NCBI RefSeq assembly: GCF_001956215.1
Contig: NZ_MRTQ01000008.1
Span: 124,001 to 188,000 of the forward strand
From: Paenibacillus sp. FSL R5-0490
GTDB lineage: Bacteria; Bacillota; Bacilli; Bacillales; Cytobacillaceae
Direction of reading: 5' to 3'
Length of the DNA: 64,000 bases
Below are positions 15,926-24,791 of the stretch, in pieces. Made by a program: the position numbers and the translations under genes. Positions within the stretch are counted from its first letter, which is position 1, and each line of letters begins with the position of its first letter. The notes beneath the pieces were generated by a model. That model ran no database searches. It saw only the letters and a program-made list of their open reading frames with translations, and had not been told where the DNA came from.

Positions 15926-17755
15926 TTACTCCATAAACCTCATTAAATCCCCATGCACAATATCATCAGAAAAGCCGAGCTCTTTCCTGGAGATATCCAT
16001 AAAAGGTTCACAGCCTGTAATATCCGCTTCTTCTTCCGATTTACTATCGAAGCATTTACCGGATTTGTACAAATAGTCTTTCGCTATGAAACTTCCATCC
16101 CGGAAGGTAACCGGATGATCGGAATCCCTTGTAAACAGGTTCTGCCCGAAGCTGAAATTATCATCAGCACTTATGCCGAGCAAATGAAGAATGGTTGGCC
16201 TGATATCAATTTCCCCGCCAAGGTTCGAGAACGTTTTGCCCTCCACACCCGGAACGTGAATAATCAGCGGCACACTCTGCAGCTGCATGCGGTTCACAAT
16301 CGTATCTTCCTGCCCCAGCAGTTCAAGTACACCATGCTCATATTTGTCAGAGATGCCATAATGATCGCCATACAATACGAACATCGTATTTTCATAGAGT
16401 CCCTTCTTTTTTAAGTCCTGGAAGAAGTTTTTAATGGCTTCATCCTGGTATCTGACGGTTGTGACATAGCGATTGACCACCATTTCACTCGTGCTTGCCT
16501 CAGTGATAAACTGATCTTCCTCTTCCAGCAAAAACGGGAAATGGTTGGTTAATGTGATAAACCTTGCGTAGAAAGGCTTTTGCAGGTTATCCAGATGCTG
16601 AATGGATTGCTGAAAAAACGGGATATCCTTAATCCCGTAATTCACAGAGTTCTCATCCGTCACCACATAATCAGCTTTTGAAAAATACCGATCATACCCT
16701 AAAGAATCATACATAGCTTCCCGATTCCAGAACGAAGCGTCATTGCCGTGGAAAACGGCTGCGTAATAATCCTTTTCAGCTAATATATGCGGCAGGCTCC
16801 GATAAGCGTTTTCCGTTTTCCGGACAAATGCCGAGCCGCTCGACAACGGATAAAGGCCCGTATCAACCATGAATTCCGAGTCCGATGTTTTGCCCTGTGC
16901 TGTCTGATCATAGACCCGGCTGAAATAAAAGCTGTCTTCAATCAGTGAATTAAGGAAAGGCGTTATTTCCTGCCCGTTCACCTTCTGGTTGATCACAAAA
17001 TTCTGTGTGGACTCCATGCTGATCAGAACGACATTCATTCCTTTTGCGGCACCAAAGTAATCCGATAGCTTCTCTTCATGGGATTGCACATACTCAGCAG
17101 AAGCCTCAGCATCCGTTGCACTGGCAAAAGCGCGGTTGAGCGGGTGGGCTGCAGCGATGCCGATATCATAAAGATGATATTGATACAAGCCGATATGCTT
17201 AACAAGCTGCTGGCGATTATAGGATTCCGAAAATAAATGAGGCACTTTCACCAAGCCAAGAGTGATGGTTATTAACACAAACATCAGACTGACAGCGCTA
17301 TAAAGCCTTTTTGATTTATATGTAACCTGCTCACCTGCTGATTCCCTTTTTAAATAGAAAAGCCAAAAAACAGCCAGGTCAGCCAATAACAGAAGATCCC
17401 ACGGGCTGATCAATTCAAAAGTACTCGGTCCTATCCCTCCGACATTTTTAAACTGAAAAAGGATCGGAACGGTTACAAAATCTGTATAAAAGCGATAATA
17501 AAGAAGGTCTCCAAAAAGAATGCCGGTCAGAACTGCCATCGCTGCAAAAATAGCTCCCGGTTTGACCTTTAGCTTAAAATAATAAGGAACTCCAAGAATG
17601 ACCATTATGGCCCCAATCGGGCTTAACAGAATAAATAAAACATCAGTCCAGTTCTCCGGTTGCAAATTGAATCCGATAAAAGATACAGCAGCCGTCTTGA
17701 TCCAGATTAAGATAACGGCAGCCCAAATGGGAGGAAGCTTTTTAAATAACTTCAT
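15926..17755 (-). CDS. LTA synthase-like membrane sulfatase-fold phosphotransferase
   Basis: About 609 residues. Five N-terminal helices are followed by an extracellular alkaline-phosphatase/sulfatase domain. The LtaS-type nucleophile threonine is in TAQGKTSDSEFM near residue 298, with VVLISMESTQNF near residue 244 and YGDHYG near residue 466 as metal-binding motifs. Classical LtaS polymerises glycerol phosphate from phosphatidylglycerol; such family members may transfer phosphoglycerol or phosphoethanolamine. ATG 17755 is assumed; ATG 17773 is also in frame and both overlap the upstream gene. The operon partners suggest a special lipid or polymer. Confidence 0.88.
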   Translation of the reverse strand: MKLFKKLPPIWAAVILIWIKTAAVSFIGFNLQPENWTDVLFILLSPIGAIMVILGVPYYFKLKVKPGAIFAAMAVLTGILFGDLLYYRFYTDFVTVPILFQFKNVGGIGPSTFELISPWDLLLLADLAVFWLFYLKRESAGEQVTYKSKRLYSAVSLMFVLITITLGLVKVPHLFSESYNRQQLVKHIGLYQYHLYDIGIAAAHPLNRAFASATDAEASAEYVQSHEEKLSDYFGAAKGMNVVLISMESTQNFVINQKVNGQEITPFLNSLIEDSFYFSRVYDQTAQGKTSDSEFMVDTGLYPLSSGSAFVRKTENAYRSLPHILAEKDYYAAVFHGNDASFWNREAMYDSLGYDRYFSKADYVVTDENSVNYGIKDIPFFQQSIQHLDNLQKPFYARFITLTNHFPFLLEEEDQFITEASTSEMVVNRYVTTVRYQDEAIKNFFQDLKKKGLYENTMFVLYGDHYGISDKYEHGVLELLGQEDTIVNRMQLQSVPLIIHVPGVEGKTFSNLGGEIDIRPTILHLLGISADDNFSFGQNLFTRDSDHPVTFRDGSFIAKDYLYKSGKCFDSKSEEEADITGCEPFMDISRKELGFSDDIVHGDLMRFME

Positions 17756-19352
17756 AATCATACCGCTTTTCATAGTGTTTTTCGAAAATACCTGCCATCA
17801 TTTCAATAGAAGCCATGACCTTCTCTTCTTCCTGCGCCCCCATCAGAGCCACCTGAACCCAATTTCTTTCAAGCAGGTACCCGCTTTCATAGCTTAGTAG
17901 AGTTCCTTTCTGTTTGCATATGTCGCCAAATTCCCTGCTGGAAATGCCCTCCGGCAAATGGACAGTAAGGATGCCTGGCGAATAATCGTTCCCGCCGAGA
18001 ACGGAAAAACCCTTGTCTGCAAGCCTTTCCCTTACTTTTAGAGACAATCTGTTTATCTTCTCATAATCTATCAGCTTTATACTCTCTTTTAATGCGTAGA
18101 CCAGATTGGAAGAATGGGTATATGGAATGCTTTCATTGTCCTCATACATCTTTAAATCCAGGTATCTGGGAACACTGCTGTTCCCTTTTATTCTATCTCT
18201 ATGGAATACAATCGCAAGTCCCGGGTACGAGCCAAATCCTTTTCCGCTGACGGAGGATGCCAAAAGAATATTTTTAAGATTAAGCGGAACAATTCCGGCA
18301 GTACTGCATGCATCCACGCAAAGCTCGGCACCATACTTCGCACATAGCTCCTGAATTTCGCTGATATCGAACAAATACCCGGTTGAGGTTTCACAATGGA
18401 CAGTCCAGACCCATTTTATAGAAGGATTTTCTGTCAGCATATATGCAATTTCCTCATGCAGGATCGGTTCATTCCACTCTTTTTCAATCGTTTGAAAAGA
18501 TAACTGAAACCTTCTGGCATGATCAATTAAACGATAGCCAAATTCACCATTGGCCAGGATCAGTCCATTCCCCTCCATGTTTTTCAGCTGGGCAGCCACA
18601 AGGTCGTTGGAAAGGGTTCCTGTCCCGACAATAACTTCAGCAAAAGCGGCACCTGTCATCCTGCATAATTGAGAACGCAGCTCCACCAAGCCCTTGATAA
18701 AGTCACGATTACGATGTGATACGGCTTCTTTAGCAAAAGCGTTTTTCACGTTCTCATGAATAGGGACTGGGCCCGGCAAAAGCGAGTGCTGCCCGGACTC
18801 CTCTGAGCTTCTGGCCATTAAGCGTTTAAAGGCTTTTGTGGAACGTTCGAAATTCTCTTTTGTTAAGTACATGGGCTGAAATTGGGCGCCCTCCTCTCCT
18901 GTCAGAGGACCAAAAGGCAAAAAGCCAATCCGCTTATACAATTTCAGCTGCCTGACCGTCCCAGAGATCAGCGCCATCGTATAATTTTGTTCAAGGCAAA
19001 ACTCCACAAGCCTTTCACAAAGCTGATAAAAAACACGGGTGCTGCGGTATTCTTTTTTGACTGACAGCAGGCGCACCTCGCAATATTCACCTTTCACAGG
19101 CAAGTATTCTTCGAGATTAGGAAGCTTATAATCAAGCGAAAATGGCCTTGTCGCGCGAATGGCGATCATTCCTGCCACTTCCTCACCAGCCTTGGCAATC
19201 ACATATGTATTCTCTTTATGAAATTTATCGATTAAATACTGATTTTCATTTTGCTTATGCTGTGGAATTTCTTCCACAAATGTTTGATAGTTCAGCTGAT
19301 GGATTTGTTCGAATTCACCAGGTTCGGCTGCGATTTTGCAGATAATATTCAT
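17742..19352 (-). CDS. FeeM/GNAT-type acyltransferase fused to class V aminotransferase
   Basis: 536 residues in two domains. Residues 1-170 resemble FeeM/autoinducer-type N-acyltransferases (LNYQTFVEEIPQ near residue 20, EVRLLSVKKEYR near residue 91, LYKRIGFLPFG near residue 138). Residues about 190-530 are a class V PLP aminotransferase, like 2-aminoethylphosphonate or alanine-glyoxylate transaminases, with GTGTLSND near residue 244, CVDACSTAG near residue 346 and the PLP lysine in SSVSGKGFGSYPG near residue 371. It starts 3 bases after plsY-like and its end overlaps the LtaS-like gene. The reaction is unknown; the domain fusion suggests that amino and acyl groups are handled together. Confidence 0.88.
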   Translation of the reverse strand: MNIICKIAAEPGEFEQIHQLNYQTFVEEIPQHKQNENQYLIDKFHKENTYVIAKAGEEVAGMIAIRATRPFSLDYKLPNLEEYLPVKGEYCEVRLLSVKKEYRSTRVFYQLCERLVEFCLEQNYTMALISGTVRQLKLYKRIGFLPFGPLTGEEGAQFQPMYLTKENFERSTKAFKRLMARSSEESGQHSLLPGPVPIHENVKNAFAKEAVSHRNRDFIKGLVELRSQLCRMTGAAFAEVIVGTGTLSNDLVAAQLKNMEGNGLILANGEFGYRLIDHARRFQLSFQTIEKEWNEPILHEEIAYMLTENPSIKWVWTVHCETSTGYLFDISEIQELCAKYGAELCVDACSTAGIVPLNLKNILLASSVSGKGFGSYPGLAIVFHRDRIKGNSSVPRYLDLKMYEDNESIPYTHSSNLVYALKESIKLIDYEKINRLSLKVRERLADKGFSVLGGNDYSPGILTVHLPEGISSREFGDICKQKGTLLSYESGYLLERNWVQVALMGAQEEEKVMASIEMMAGIFEKHYEKRYDYEVI

Positions 19353-19355
19353 ATT

Positions 19356-19934
19356 TTACCTCCTATGCTTAGGCATGATGAAATTTGTATGGGAAATTAC
19401 GACAATGATAAGCATCAGCAGCAGTCCTGCCGCAATAATGAATGAATCACCAATCACCCAGGCTGTTATGGGAATAGAAGCCATCGAGATAAAACCCGAT
19501 AATGTATACTTCCGAAGAGCTGCGAACATGATTCCCATTGTGATGGCCATGAATGCGATCGTTAGAGGCTCCAGATACAAGGCAGAAGCCAGATACACAA
19601 CCACTCCTTTTCCGCCATGTAACCCCAGCTGAATTGGGAAAAGATGGCCCAACAGCACGCAAACAGCGCTCAGAATGAGTACACCTTCCCCCTCAAACAG
19701 GAGTCCAGCTGCATATAAAGCTCCCCATGTCTTTCCCGCATCAACGGCTATAGTCAGCAAAAACCCGGTTTTCCCGTATGCTCTTCCTGCATTGGTAGCT
19801 CCTGCATTCCCGCTCCCTATATACCTTATATCCTCTTTTGCTAAATATTTAACCACATAATAAGCCCCTGTTATGCACCCCAATGCGTAAGAAAAGGCCA
19901 TAACGATCAGAGCGTACCAAACATCTTCGATCAT
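19356..19934 (-). CDS. plsY: PlsY-like glycerol-3-phosphate acyltransferase paralogue
   Basis: 192 residues, five helices. The PlsY signatures IRYIGSGNAGATNAGRAYG near residue 33 (motif 1), LLGHLFPIQLGLHGGKGVV near residue 94 (motif 2) and the C-terminal region are present. PlsY transfers acyl from acyl phosphate to glycerol 3-phosphate. Housekeeping plsY normally lies near parE/parC, not here, so this is likely a second copy serving the operon. ATG 19934 is preferred to GTG 19940 because AGG lies five bases upstream. Confidence 0.88.
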   Translation of the reverse strand: MIEDVWYALIVMAFSYALGCITGAYYVVKYLAKEDIRYIGSGNAGATNAGRAYGKTGFLLTIAVDAGKTWGALYAAGLLFEGEGVLILSAVCVLLGHLFPIQLGLHGGKGVVVYLASALYLEPLTIAFMAITMGIMFAALRKYTLSGFISMASIPITAWVIGDSFIIAAGLLLMLIIVVISHTNFIMPKHRR

Positions 19935-20127
19935 AAACACCTATCCCGCCTTCTACTAATTAAACGATCAAAAAGGGTAAAAAGTTTCATATAATCACAA
20001 ATTTACTATCAATTATGGATATACTCACCTAATTTTACCATTAAACAATGTGAATGCCAGAGCCTTAAATCATAATTCTCCGATTTTATTGTCAATATTA
20101 AACTTTCAATAAAAATTAATTTTTGTG

Positions 20128-20170
20128 TTGACATTGTTTAGCATTCGCATATAATTTGCATTAAGGCAAA
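20128..20170 (+). promoter_or_regulatory. Promoter and MntR box of the manganese transporter operon
   Basis: TTGACA (20128-20133) and TATAAT (20150-20155) with a 16-base spacer. The palindrome TTTGCATTAAGGCAAA (20155-20170) directly follows and matches the Bacillus MntR operator. The intergenic region 19941-20272 also holds a 10-bp inverted pair, TAAACAATGT (20042-20051) and ACATTGTTTA (20131-20140), of unknown role, and the plsY promoter on the other strand. Confidence 0.85.
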
Positions 20171-20272
20171 ACTTTTATATAAATGCATAAAACTTGTCCA
20201 TACGACGTTAAATTGTATAAAAACAATTAATTTGTATATGTTTAAAATTGGAAAATGAAGGAGGATAAAAAA

Positions 20273-21019
20273 ATGAAGGATCCAGCTATCTCCATACAGG
20301 ATTTGCATGTTTCCTATTTTGGAAATGAAGCGGTAACAGGGGTCAGCTTATCGGTGAATACCGGCAATCTGGTGGGCATTATCGGACCGAATGGTGCAGG
20401 CAAATCAACCTTTCTAAAAGCCATGCTGAATCTCATACCAAAGGATAAAGGCGCAGTTCAAGTACTGGGAAAACCCATCAATGAAGTGCGCAAAAGCATC
20501 GCCTATGTCCCCCAGCGGAATGACATAGACTGGGACTTCCCCATCACGGTGCTTGATGCCGTCCTGATTGGGACCTACCCCCATTTAAAATTGTTCCGCC
20601 GTCCAAAAAAGAAGGATAAAGAATGGGCCATGGAATGCCTTCAGCGAGTCGGCATGCAGGAATTCAGCAAAAGACAGATTGGTGAATTGTCAGGCGGACA
20701 GCAGCAGAGAGTCTTTCTGGCGAGAGCCCTTGCCCAGAAAGCGGATCTGTTTTTCCTGGATGAGCCGTTTGTCGGTGTTGATGTATCGAGCGAGGAAACG
20801 ATTGTGAACATTTTGAAGGAGCTGTGCAGGCAGGGAAAAACGGTGATTGTCGTACACCACGACTTAAGTAAGGCGAACGATTATTTCAATCAGTTAATTC
20901 TGCTGAATAAGGAATTAATCAGCTTCGGGACTGTTGAAGAAGTGTTTAAACCGGAAGTAATTGCAAAAGCCTATCAGGGGCAATTTGCTTTTATGAATGA
21001 GATTGGGGTGTCATTATAA
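20273..21019 (+). CDS. mntB: Manganese/zinc ABC transporter, ATP-binding protein
   Basis: 248 residues. Walker A GPNGAGKST near residue 38, Q-loop YVPQRND near residue 78, signature LSGGQQQR near residue 140, Walker B DLFFLDEPF near residue 160 and H-loop VVHHD near residue 198 are all present. The ATG at 20273 is chosen because AAGGAGG lies eight bases upstream; an ATG at 20255 overlaps that site. The stop overlaps the start of the permease gene (TAATG). The MntR box upstream points to manganese. Confidence 0.93.
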   Translation: MKDPAISIQDLHVSYFGNEAVTGVSLSVNTGNLVGIIGPNGAGKSTFLKAMLNLIPKDKGAVQVLGKPINEVRKSIAYVPQRNDIDWDFPITVLDAVLIGTYPHLKLFRRPKKKDKEWAMECLQRVGMQEFSKRQIGELSGGQQQRVFLARALAQKADLFFLDEPFVGVDVSSEETIVNILKELCRQGKTVIVVHHDLSKANDYFNQLILLNKELISFGTVEEVFKPEVIAKAYQGQFAFMNEIGVSL

Positions 21020-21876
21020 TGGCTTTTATCGAAGCGGTTATGCAATATGGTTTTCTGCAAAAAGCGCTATTAACCTCGGTGATGGTAGGAATTATCTGCG
21101 GAGTCATCGGCTGTTTTATCATTCTGAGAGGAATGGCTCTCATGGGAGACGCCATTTCACATGCCGTACTTCCCGGTGTCGCTATTTCGTATATGCTGGG
21201 TGTTAACTTCTTCTTCGGGGCCGTAATCAGCGGTGTGATCACAGCCATCGCTATCGGTTTCGTCTCCCAAAACAGCCGGATTAAGCATGATACCTCAATT
21301 GGCATTATGTTTACAGCCGCATTTGCTTCAGGAATCATTATTATTACGATGCTAAAAAGCAGTACAGATCTGTATCATATTTTATTCGGAAATGTTCTGG
21401 CAGTAAGATCATCCGATATGTGGATCACATTGGGCATCAGCCTGATTGTATTGGGGGCTGTTTACCTCTTTTACAAAGAGCTATTGGTGACATCATTTGA
21501 TCCGACAATGGGCGCAGCTTACGGACTGCCCGTGCGTTTCATTCATTATTTCCTGATGACACTATTGACAATGGTCACTGTTGCATCCCTTCAGACAGTT
21601 GGTATCGTCCTGGTTGTTGCCATGCTGATCACTCCTGCGGCTGCCGCTTATCTGTTAACTGAACGGCTATGGATGATGATCTTCCTTGCGTCCGGCATAG
21701 GGGTGATTTCATCCATCACAGGGCTTTACTTCAGCTTCACCTACAATTTAGCTTCAGGAGCGACGATTGTCATATCATCTACTGCTATCTTCATTCTCGT
21801 TTTCTTATTCTCCCCTAAGCATGGGCTGATATGGAAAACACTGAAAGTAAAGAAAAAGAGAGCTTCATTAGTGTAA
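21019..21876 (+). CDS. mntC: Manganese/zinc ABC transporter permease
   Basis: 285 residues with eight or nine helices of the ABC-3 (metal ion) permease family. The conserved GDAISHAVLPGVAISYMLG stretch near residue 42 marks it. Its ATG overlaps the TAA of the ATPase gene, so translation is coupled. It forms the membrane channel for the substrate-binding lipoprotein encoded next. Confidence 0.93.
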   Translation: MAFIEAVMQYGFLQKALLTSVMVGIICGVIGCFIILRGMALMGDAISHAVLPGVAISYMLGVNFFFGAVISGVITAIAIGFVSQNSRIKHDTSIGIMFTAAFASGIIIITMLKSSTDLYHILFGNVLAVRSSDMWITLGISLIVLGAVYLFYKELLVTSFDPTMGAAYGLPVRFIHYFLMTLLTMVTVASLQTVGIVLVVAMLITPAAAAYLLTERLWMMIFLASGIGVISSITGLYFSFTYNLASGATIVISSTAIFILVFLFSPKHGLIWKTLKVKKKRASLV

Positions 21877-21902
21877 TTAAAAAAATGTCAGGAGGTTTTC
21901 AA

Positions 21903-22841
21903 ATGTTTAAAAAAGGCTTTCTTTTACTGGCTTCATCCCTTCTTTCCCTGTTATTTTTGTCGGCCTGCAGCAGCGGTAAGAGTACATCTGCCGAAAATGA
22001 TGGCAAAATCCAGGTTGTCACTACCTATTCGATTGTGTATGACATTGTGAAAAATGTAGGCGGGGATTTGGTTGAGATTCATAGCCTGGCACCAATCGGC
22101 TCTAATCCCCACGAATATGACCCGCTTCCTGAGGATGTGCAAAAAACAACCGATGCAGATGCTGTATTTTACAACGGCCTAAATCTCGAAGCCGGCAATT
22201 CATGGTTCAGCAAGCTGATGGAAACGGCCGGAAAAGACGGTGAAGATGCACCTGTCTTCCTGATGAGCAAAGGCGTTGAGGCTATGCACTTAACCACGAA
22301 AGGCAAAGAAAGCGAAGAAGATCCCCATGCATGGATGGACATCCGAAATGGGATCAAATACGCGGAAAATGCCAGAGATGGGCTGATTAAGGCAGATCCA
22401 GACCATAAAGAGGTTTACGAAAAAAACGCGGAAGAATATATTGCAAAGCTTCAAAAGCTGCATGATGAAGCTGTAACACAATTTAACGAAATCCCGGAAT
22501 CTGAACGGGTTCTCGTAACAAGTGAAGGTGCTTTTAAATATTTCAGCGAAGCCTACGGATTCCAGGGTGAATACATTTGGGAAATCAATCAGGAAAACCA
22601 GGGAACACCCGAACAAATTACAAGAATTGTAGATATTATCAATGAAAAAGGCATTACAGGACTATTCCTCGAAACAAGCATTGACGCCCGAAGCATGGAA
22701 GCCGTATCCGATGAAACCAATGTACCGATTATGGGTAAAGTGTTTACAGACTCTCTGGCAAAGCCTGGTGAAGAAGGCGATACGTACATCTCGATGATGG
22801 AATGGAATATTAAAACCATTAAAGAAGGCTTGACGAAGTAA
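21903..22841 (+). CDS. mntA: Manganese ABC transporter substrate-binding lipoprotein
   Basis: 312 residues. The signal peptide ends in a lipobox LLFLSAC near residue 21, so the protein is lipid-anchored outside the membrane. The metal-ligand pattern of cluster A-I proteins is visible: His in GSNPHEYDP near residue 70, His in EDPHAWMD near residue 143, Glu in VTSEGAFKYF near residue 209, and Asp in the C-terminal region. CAGGAGG precedes the ATG. It delivers manganese (possibly zinc) to the permease. Confidence 0.92.
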   Translation: MFKKGFLLLASSLLSLLFLSACSSGKSTSAENDGKIQVVTTYSIVYDIVKNVGGDLVEIHSLAPIGSNPHEYDPLPEDVQKTTDADAVFYNGLNLEAGNSWFSKLMETAGKDGEDAPVFLMSKGVEAMHLTTKGKESEEDPHAWMDIRNGIKYAENARDGLIKADPDHKEVYEKNAEEYIAKLQKLHDEAVTQFNEIPESERVLVTSEGAFKYFSEAYGFQGEYIWEINQENQGTPEQITRIVDIINEKGITGLFLETSIDARSMEAVSDETNVPIMGKVFTDSLAKPGEEGDTYISMMEWNIKTIKEGLTK

Positions 22842-22863
22842 TTCCAGCAAGCAGGTGAAACAT

Positions 22864-23238
22864 GTGATCCCCATTCGTATAAAGAGATATATTCTGGACA
22901 TTTTTATCTTACAGGAAGCACATGGCCATGCAACCATTTCCGGTATCGCCAAGAGTTTGAAGGTCACCGCCTCGGCAGCGTCTAAAATGGCCGGAAAGCT
23001 TAAAGAAGATGGTTACATTTACTTTCAGCCCTACGGAACCATTACTCTGACAAAACAGGGATCAGAAATGGGCAAAAAGCTATTCCAGGATCATCAGGTC
23101 TTAATGGAGTTCTATCAAATAATTGGGGTTGAAGACAAACTGATCCGGCAGAAAGTCAGAGAAGTGGAAATGCATCTGGGATCGGAAGTTATTTTTAAAA
23201 TTAAGGGTTTTTTAGAAGAACATAAGAAAAACGCTTGA
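22864..23238 (+). CDS. DtxR/MntR-type regulator with altered metal ligands
   Basis: About 124 residues: an N-terminal winged helix (ATISGIAKSLKVTASAASKM) and a C-terminal helical dimer domain (DHQVLMEFYQIIGVED). Against B. subtilis MntR as I remember it, the manganese ligands D8, E11, E99 and H103 correspond to R, L, R and M; only H77 and E102 are kept. The regulator may therefore not sense manganese. GTG 22864 follows AGGTGA; GTG 22855 is a possible alternative. It is the last gene of the mnt operon and its stop is inside the terminator stem. Confidence 0.82.
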   Translation: MIPIRIKRYILDIFILQEAHGHATISGIAKSLKVTASAASKMAGKLKEDGYIYFQPYGTITLTKQGSEMGKKLFQDHQVLMEFYQIIGVEDKLIRQKVREVEMHLGSEVIFKIKGFLEEHKKNA

Positions 23239-23268
23239 GATGTTCAAGAACATTCAAGCGTTTTTTTC
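23229..23268. terminator. Terminator of the mnt operon
   Basis: AACGCTTGA and TCAAGCGTT form a 9-bp stem with a 15-base loop and are followed by TTTTTT. A run of A residues on the left makes it usable in the other direction for the xylose symporter gene too. Confidence 0.85.
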
Positions 23269-23303
23269 TGATTTAATCCGGTTTGTCATGACCATTCAAA
23301 AAA

Positions 23304-24704
23304 TCATGCAGTTTTTTTCCAAATACACTCCATGTTCTCAAGGGTCTTCCCTTTCGTTTCAGGTACGAACTTCCATACAAAAACGGCTGAAAGAACACTC
23401 ATCACTCCATAGAAACCGTATGTTATGCCGCCGCTGAATTCCATCATCATCGGATAAGTCGATGAAATGAAATAGTTTGCGGCCCATTGTGCAGCCACAG
23501 CTACCGCCACGGCCTGTCCGCGGATTTTGTTCGGAAAAATTTCCGAGATCAATACCCAGCAGATCGGCCCCCACGACATCATGAAAGAAGCTGTGTAAAC
23601 GATAATAAAAATTAACGTTCCCATGCCGATTATATTGGAAAAGGCCATTCCGGCGACACCAAACATCCCGATTGCCATGCCAATGGAACCTGTGATTAAT
23701 AATGGCTTGCGCCCCCATTTATCTACAGTTAAAATGGCCACCACTGTAAAGATGACATTTATGACTCCCATCACAATCGTCTGCAGCATCGAGGCATCCT
23801 TAGCTGCTCCCATGCTTTCAAAGATACGCGGTGCATAGTAGAGCGCCACATTAATTCCGACAAACTGCTGGAATACAGACAGCAGGATTCCTATAACAAT
23901 CACTAATTTTCCATATGCAAACAGCTTTTCTGCCGGAACATTTGCTGAGGCGGTTACCGATTTTTTAATTTCACTCAGGATCGTTTTTGCCTCGCTTGCC
24001 CCATTAATTTTCGTAAGGACTGCTAAAGCCTTTTCATCATGATTTTTAATGGCCAGGTAACGGGGAGTCTCCGGAACCAGGAGCAGCAGCAGACCAAAGG
24101 CAAGGGCCGGAATAGCTTCTGAAGCAAACATGTACCTCCAGCCGACATCATTTATCCATTCCAATGGACGGCCGCTGGCAATGCCCCAGTTGACAAAGTA
24201 CACGACAAGCATACCGAAAATGATCATAAACTGATTAAATGAAACCAGGCGTCCGCGGATATCTGCAGGTGCAATTTCACCGATATACATCGGAACAATG
24301 GCTGACGCGAGACCAACCCCAATTCCGCCTATAATGCGATAAAGATTGAACGTCAGCAATAATGAGATGGTCGGTTCCCCTTTAGTGAAAAATAAAAATT
24401 CAGGAAAGGCTGACCCTAAAGCAGATAAGAAAAAGAGGAAAGCCGCAGCAATAAGCGAATTCTTCCGCCCAAACTTCGACGCAAAATAACCGGATATCAA
24501 ACCGCCAATAATACAGCCAATTAAGGCGCTGGAGGTTGTCGCCCCATGGGCCAGCGACCCTAATCCCAGACTCTCGATCAAATAGATTTCCAGTGACTTT
24601 TCAGCTCCTGAAATAACAGCCGTATCATATCCGAAAAGCAAACCGCCTATCGCAGCAACCAATGTAAGTGAACCAATATAAAGAGAGTTCCGATTCTGTT
24701 TCAT
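23304..24704 (-). CDS. xylT: Sugar porter MFS transporter, D-xylose:H+ symporter type
   Basis: 466 residues, twelve helices, sugar porter family. Signatures include GGLLFGYDTAVISGA near residue 20, GRKNSL near residue 79, RIIGGIGVGLASA near residue 121, PETPRYL near residue 210, QQFVGINVALYYAP near residue 280 and PETKGKTLE near residue 448. It sits downstream of the epimerase, kinase and isomerase genes of the xylose locus, which supports xylose uptake. A near-cre sequence lies upstream. Arabinose or glucose transport cannot be excluded from sequence alone. Confidence 0.88.
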   Translation of the reverse strand: MKQNRNSLYIGSLTLVAAIGGLLFGYDTAVISGAEKSLEIYLIESLGLGSLAHGATTSSALIGCIIGGLISGYFASKFGRKNSLIAAAFLFFLSALGSAFPEFLFFTKGEPTISLLLTFNLYRIIGGIGVGLASAIVPMYIGEIAPADIRGRLVSFNQFMIIFGMLVVYFVNWGIASGRPLEWINDVGWRYMFASEAIPALAFGLLLLLVPETPRYLAIKNHDEKALAVLTKINGASEAKTILSEIKKSVTASANVPAEKLFAYGKLVIVIGILLSVFQQFVGINVALYYAPRIFESMGAAKDASMLQTIVMGVINVIFTVVAILTVDKWGRKPLLITGSIGMAIGMFGVAGMAFSNIIGMGTLIFIIVYTASFMMSWGPICWVLISEIFPNKIRGQAVAVAVAAQWAANYFISSTYPMMMEFSGGITYGFYGVMSVLSAVFVWKFVPETKGKTLENMECIWKKTA

Positions 24705-24730
24705 AGTTTGTTAAAGACAGATTTGAACAT

Positions 24731-24746
24731 GGTATAGCGCTTACAA
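24731..24746 (-). promoter_or_regulatory. Near-consensus cre site upstream of the symporter gene
   Basis: On the minus strand TTGTAAGCGCTATACC fits the cre pattern (TGWAAGCGNTNWCA) except for the last positions. It could mediate CcpA repression. No clear -10/-35 pair was identified. Confidence 0.45.
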
Positions 24747-24791
24747 TTTACTATTTTCAAATCTATCTTTACTCCTTTCTATTCGAAATGA

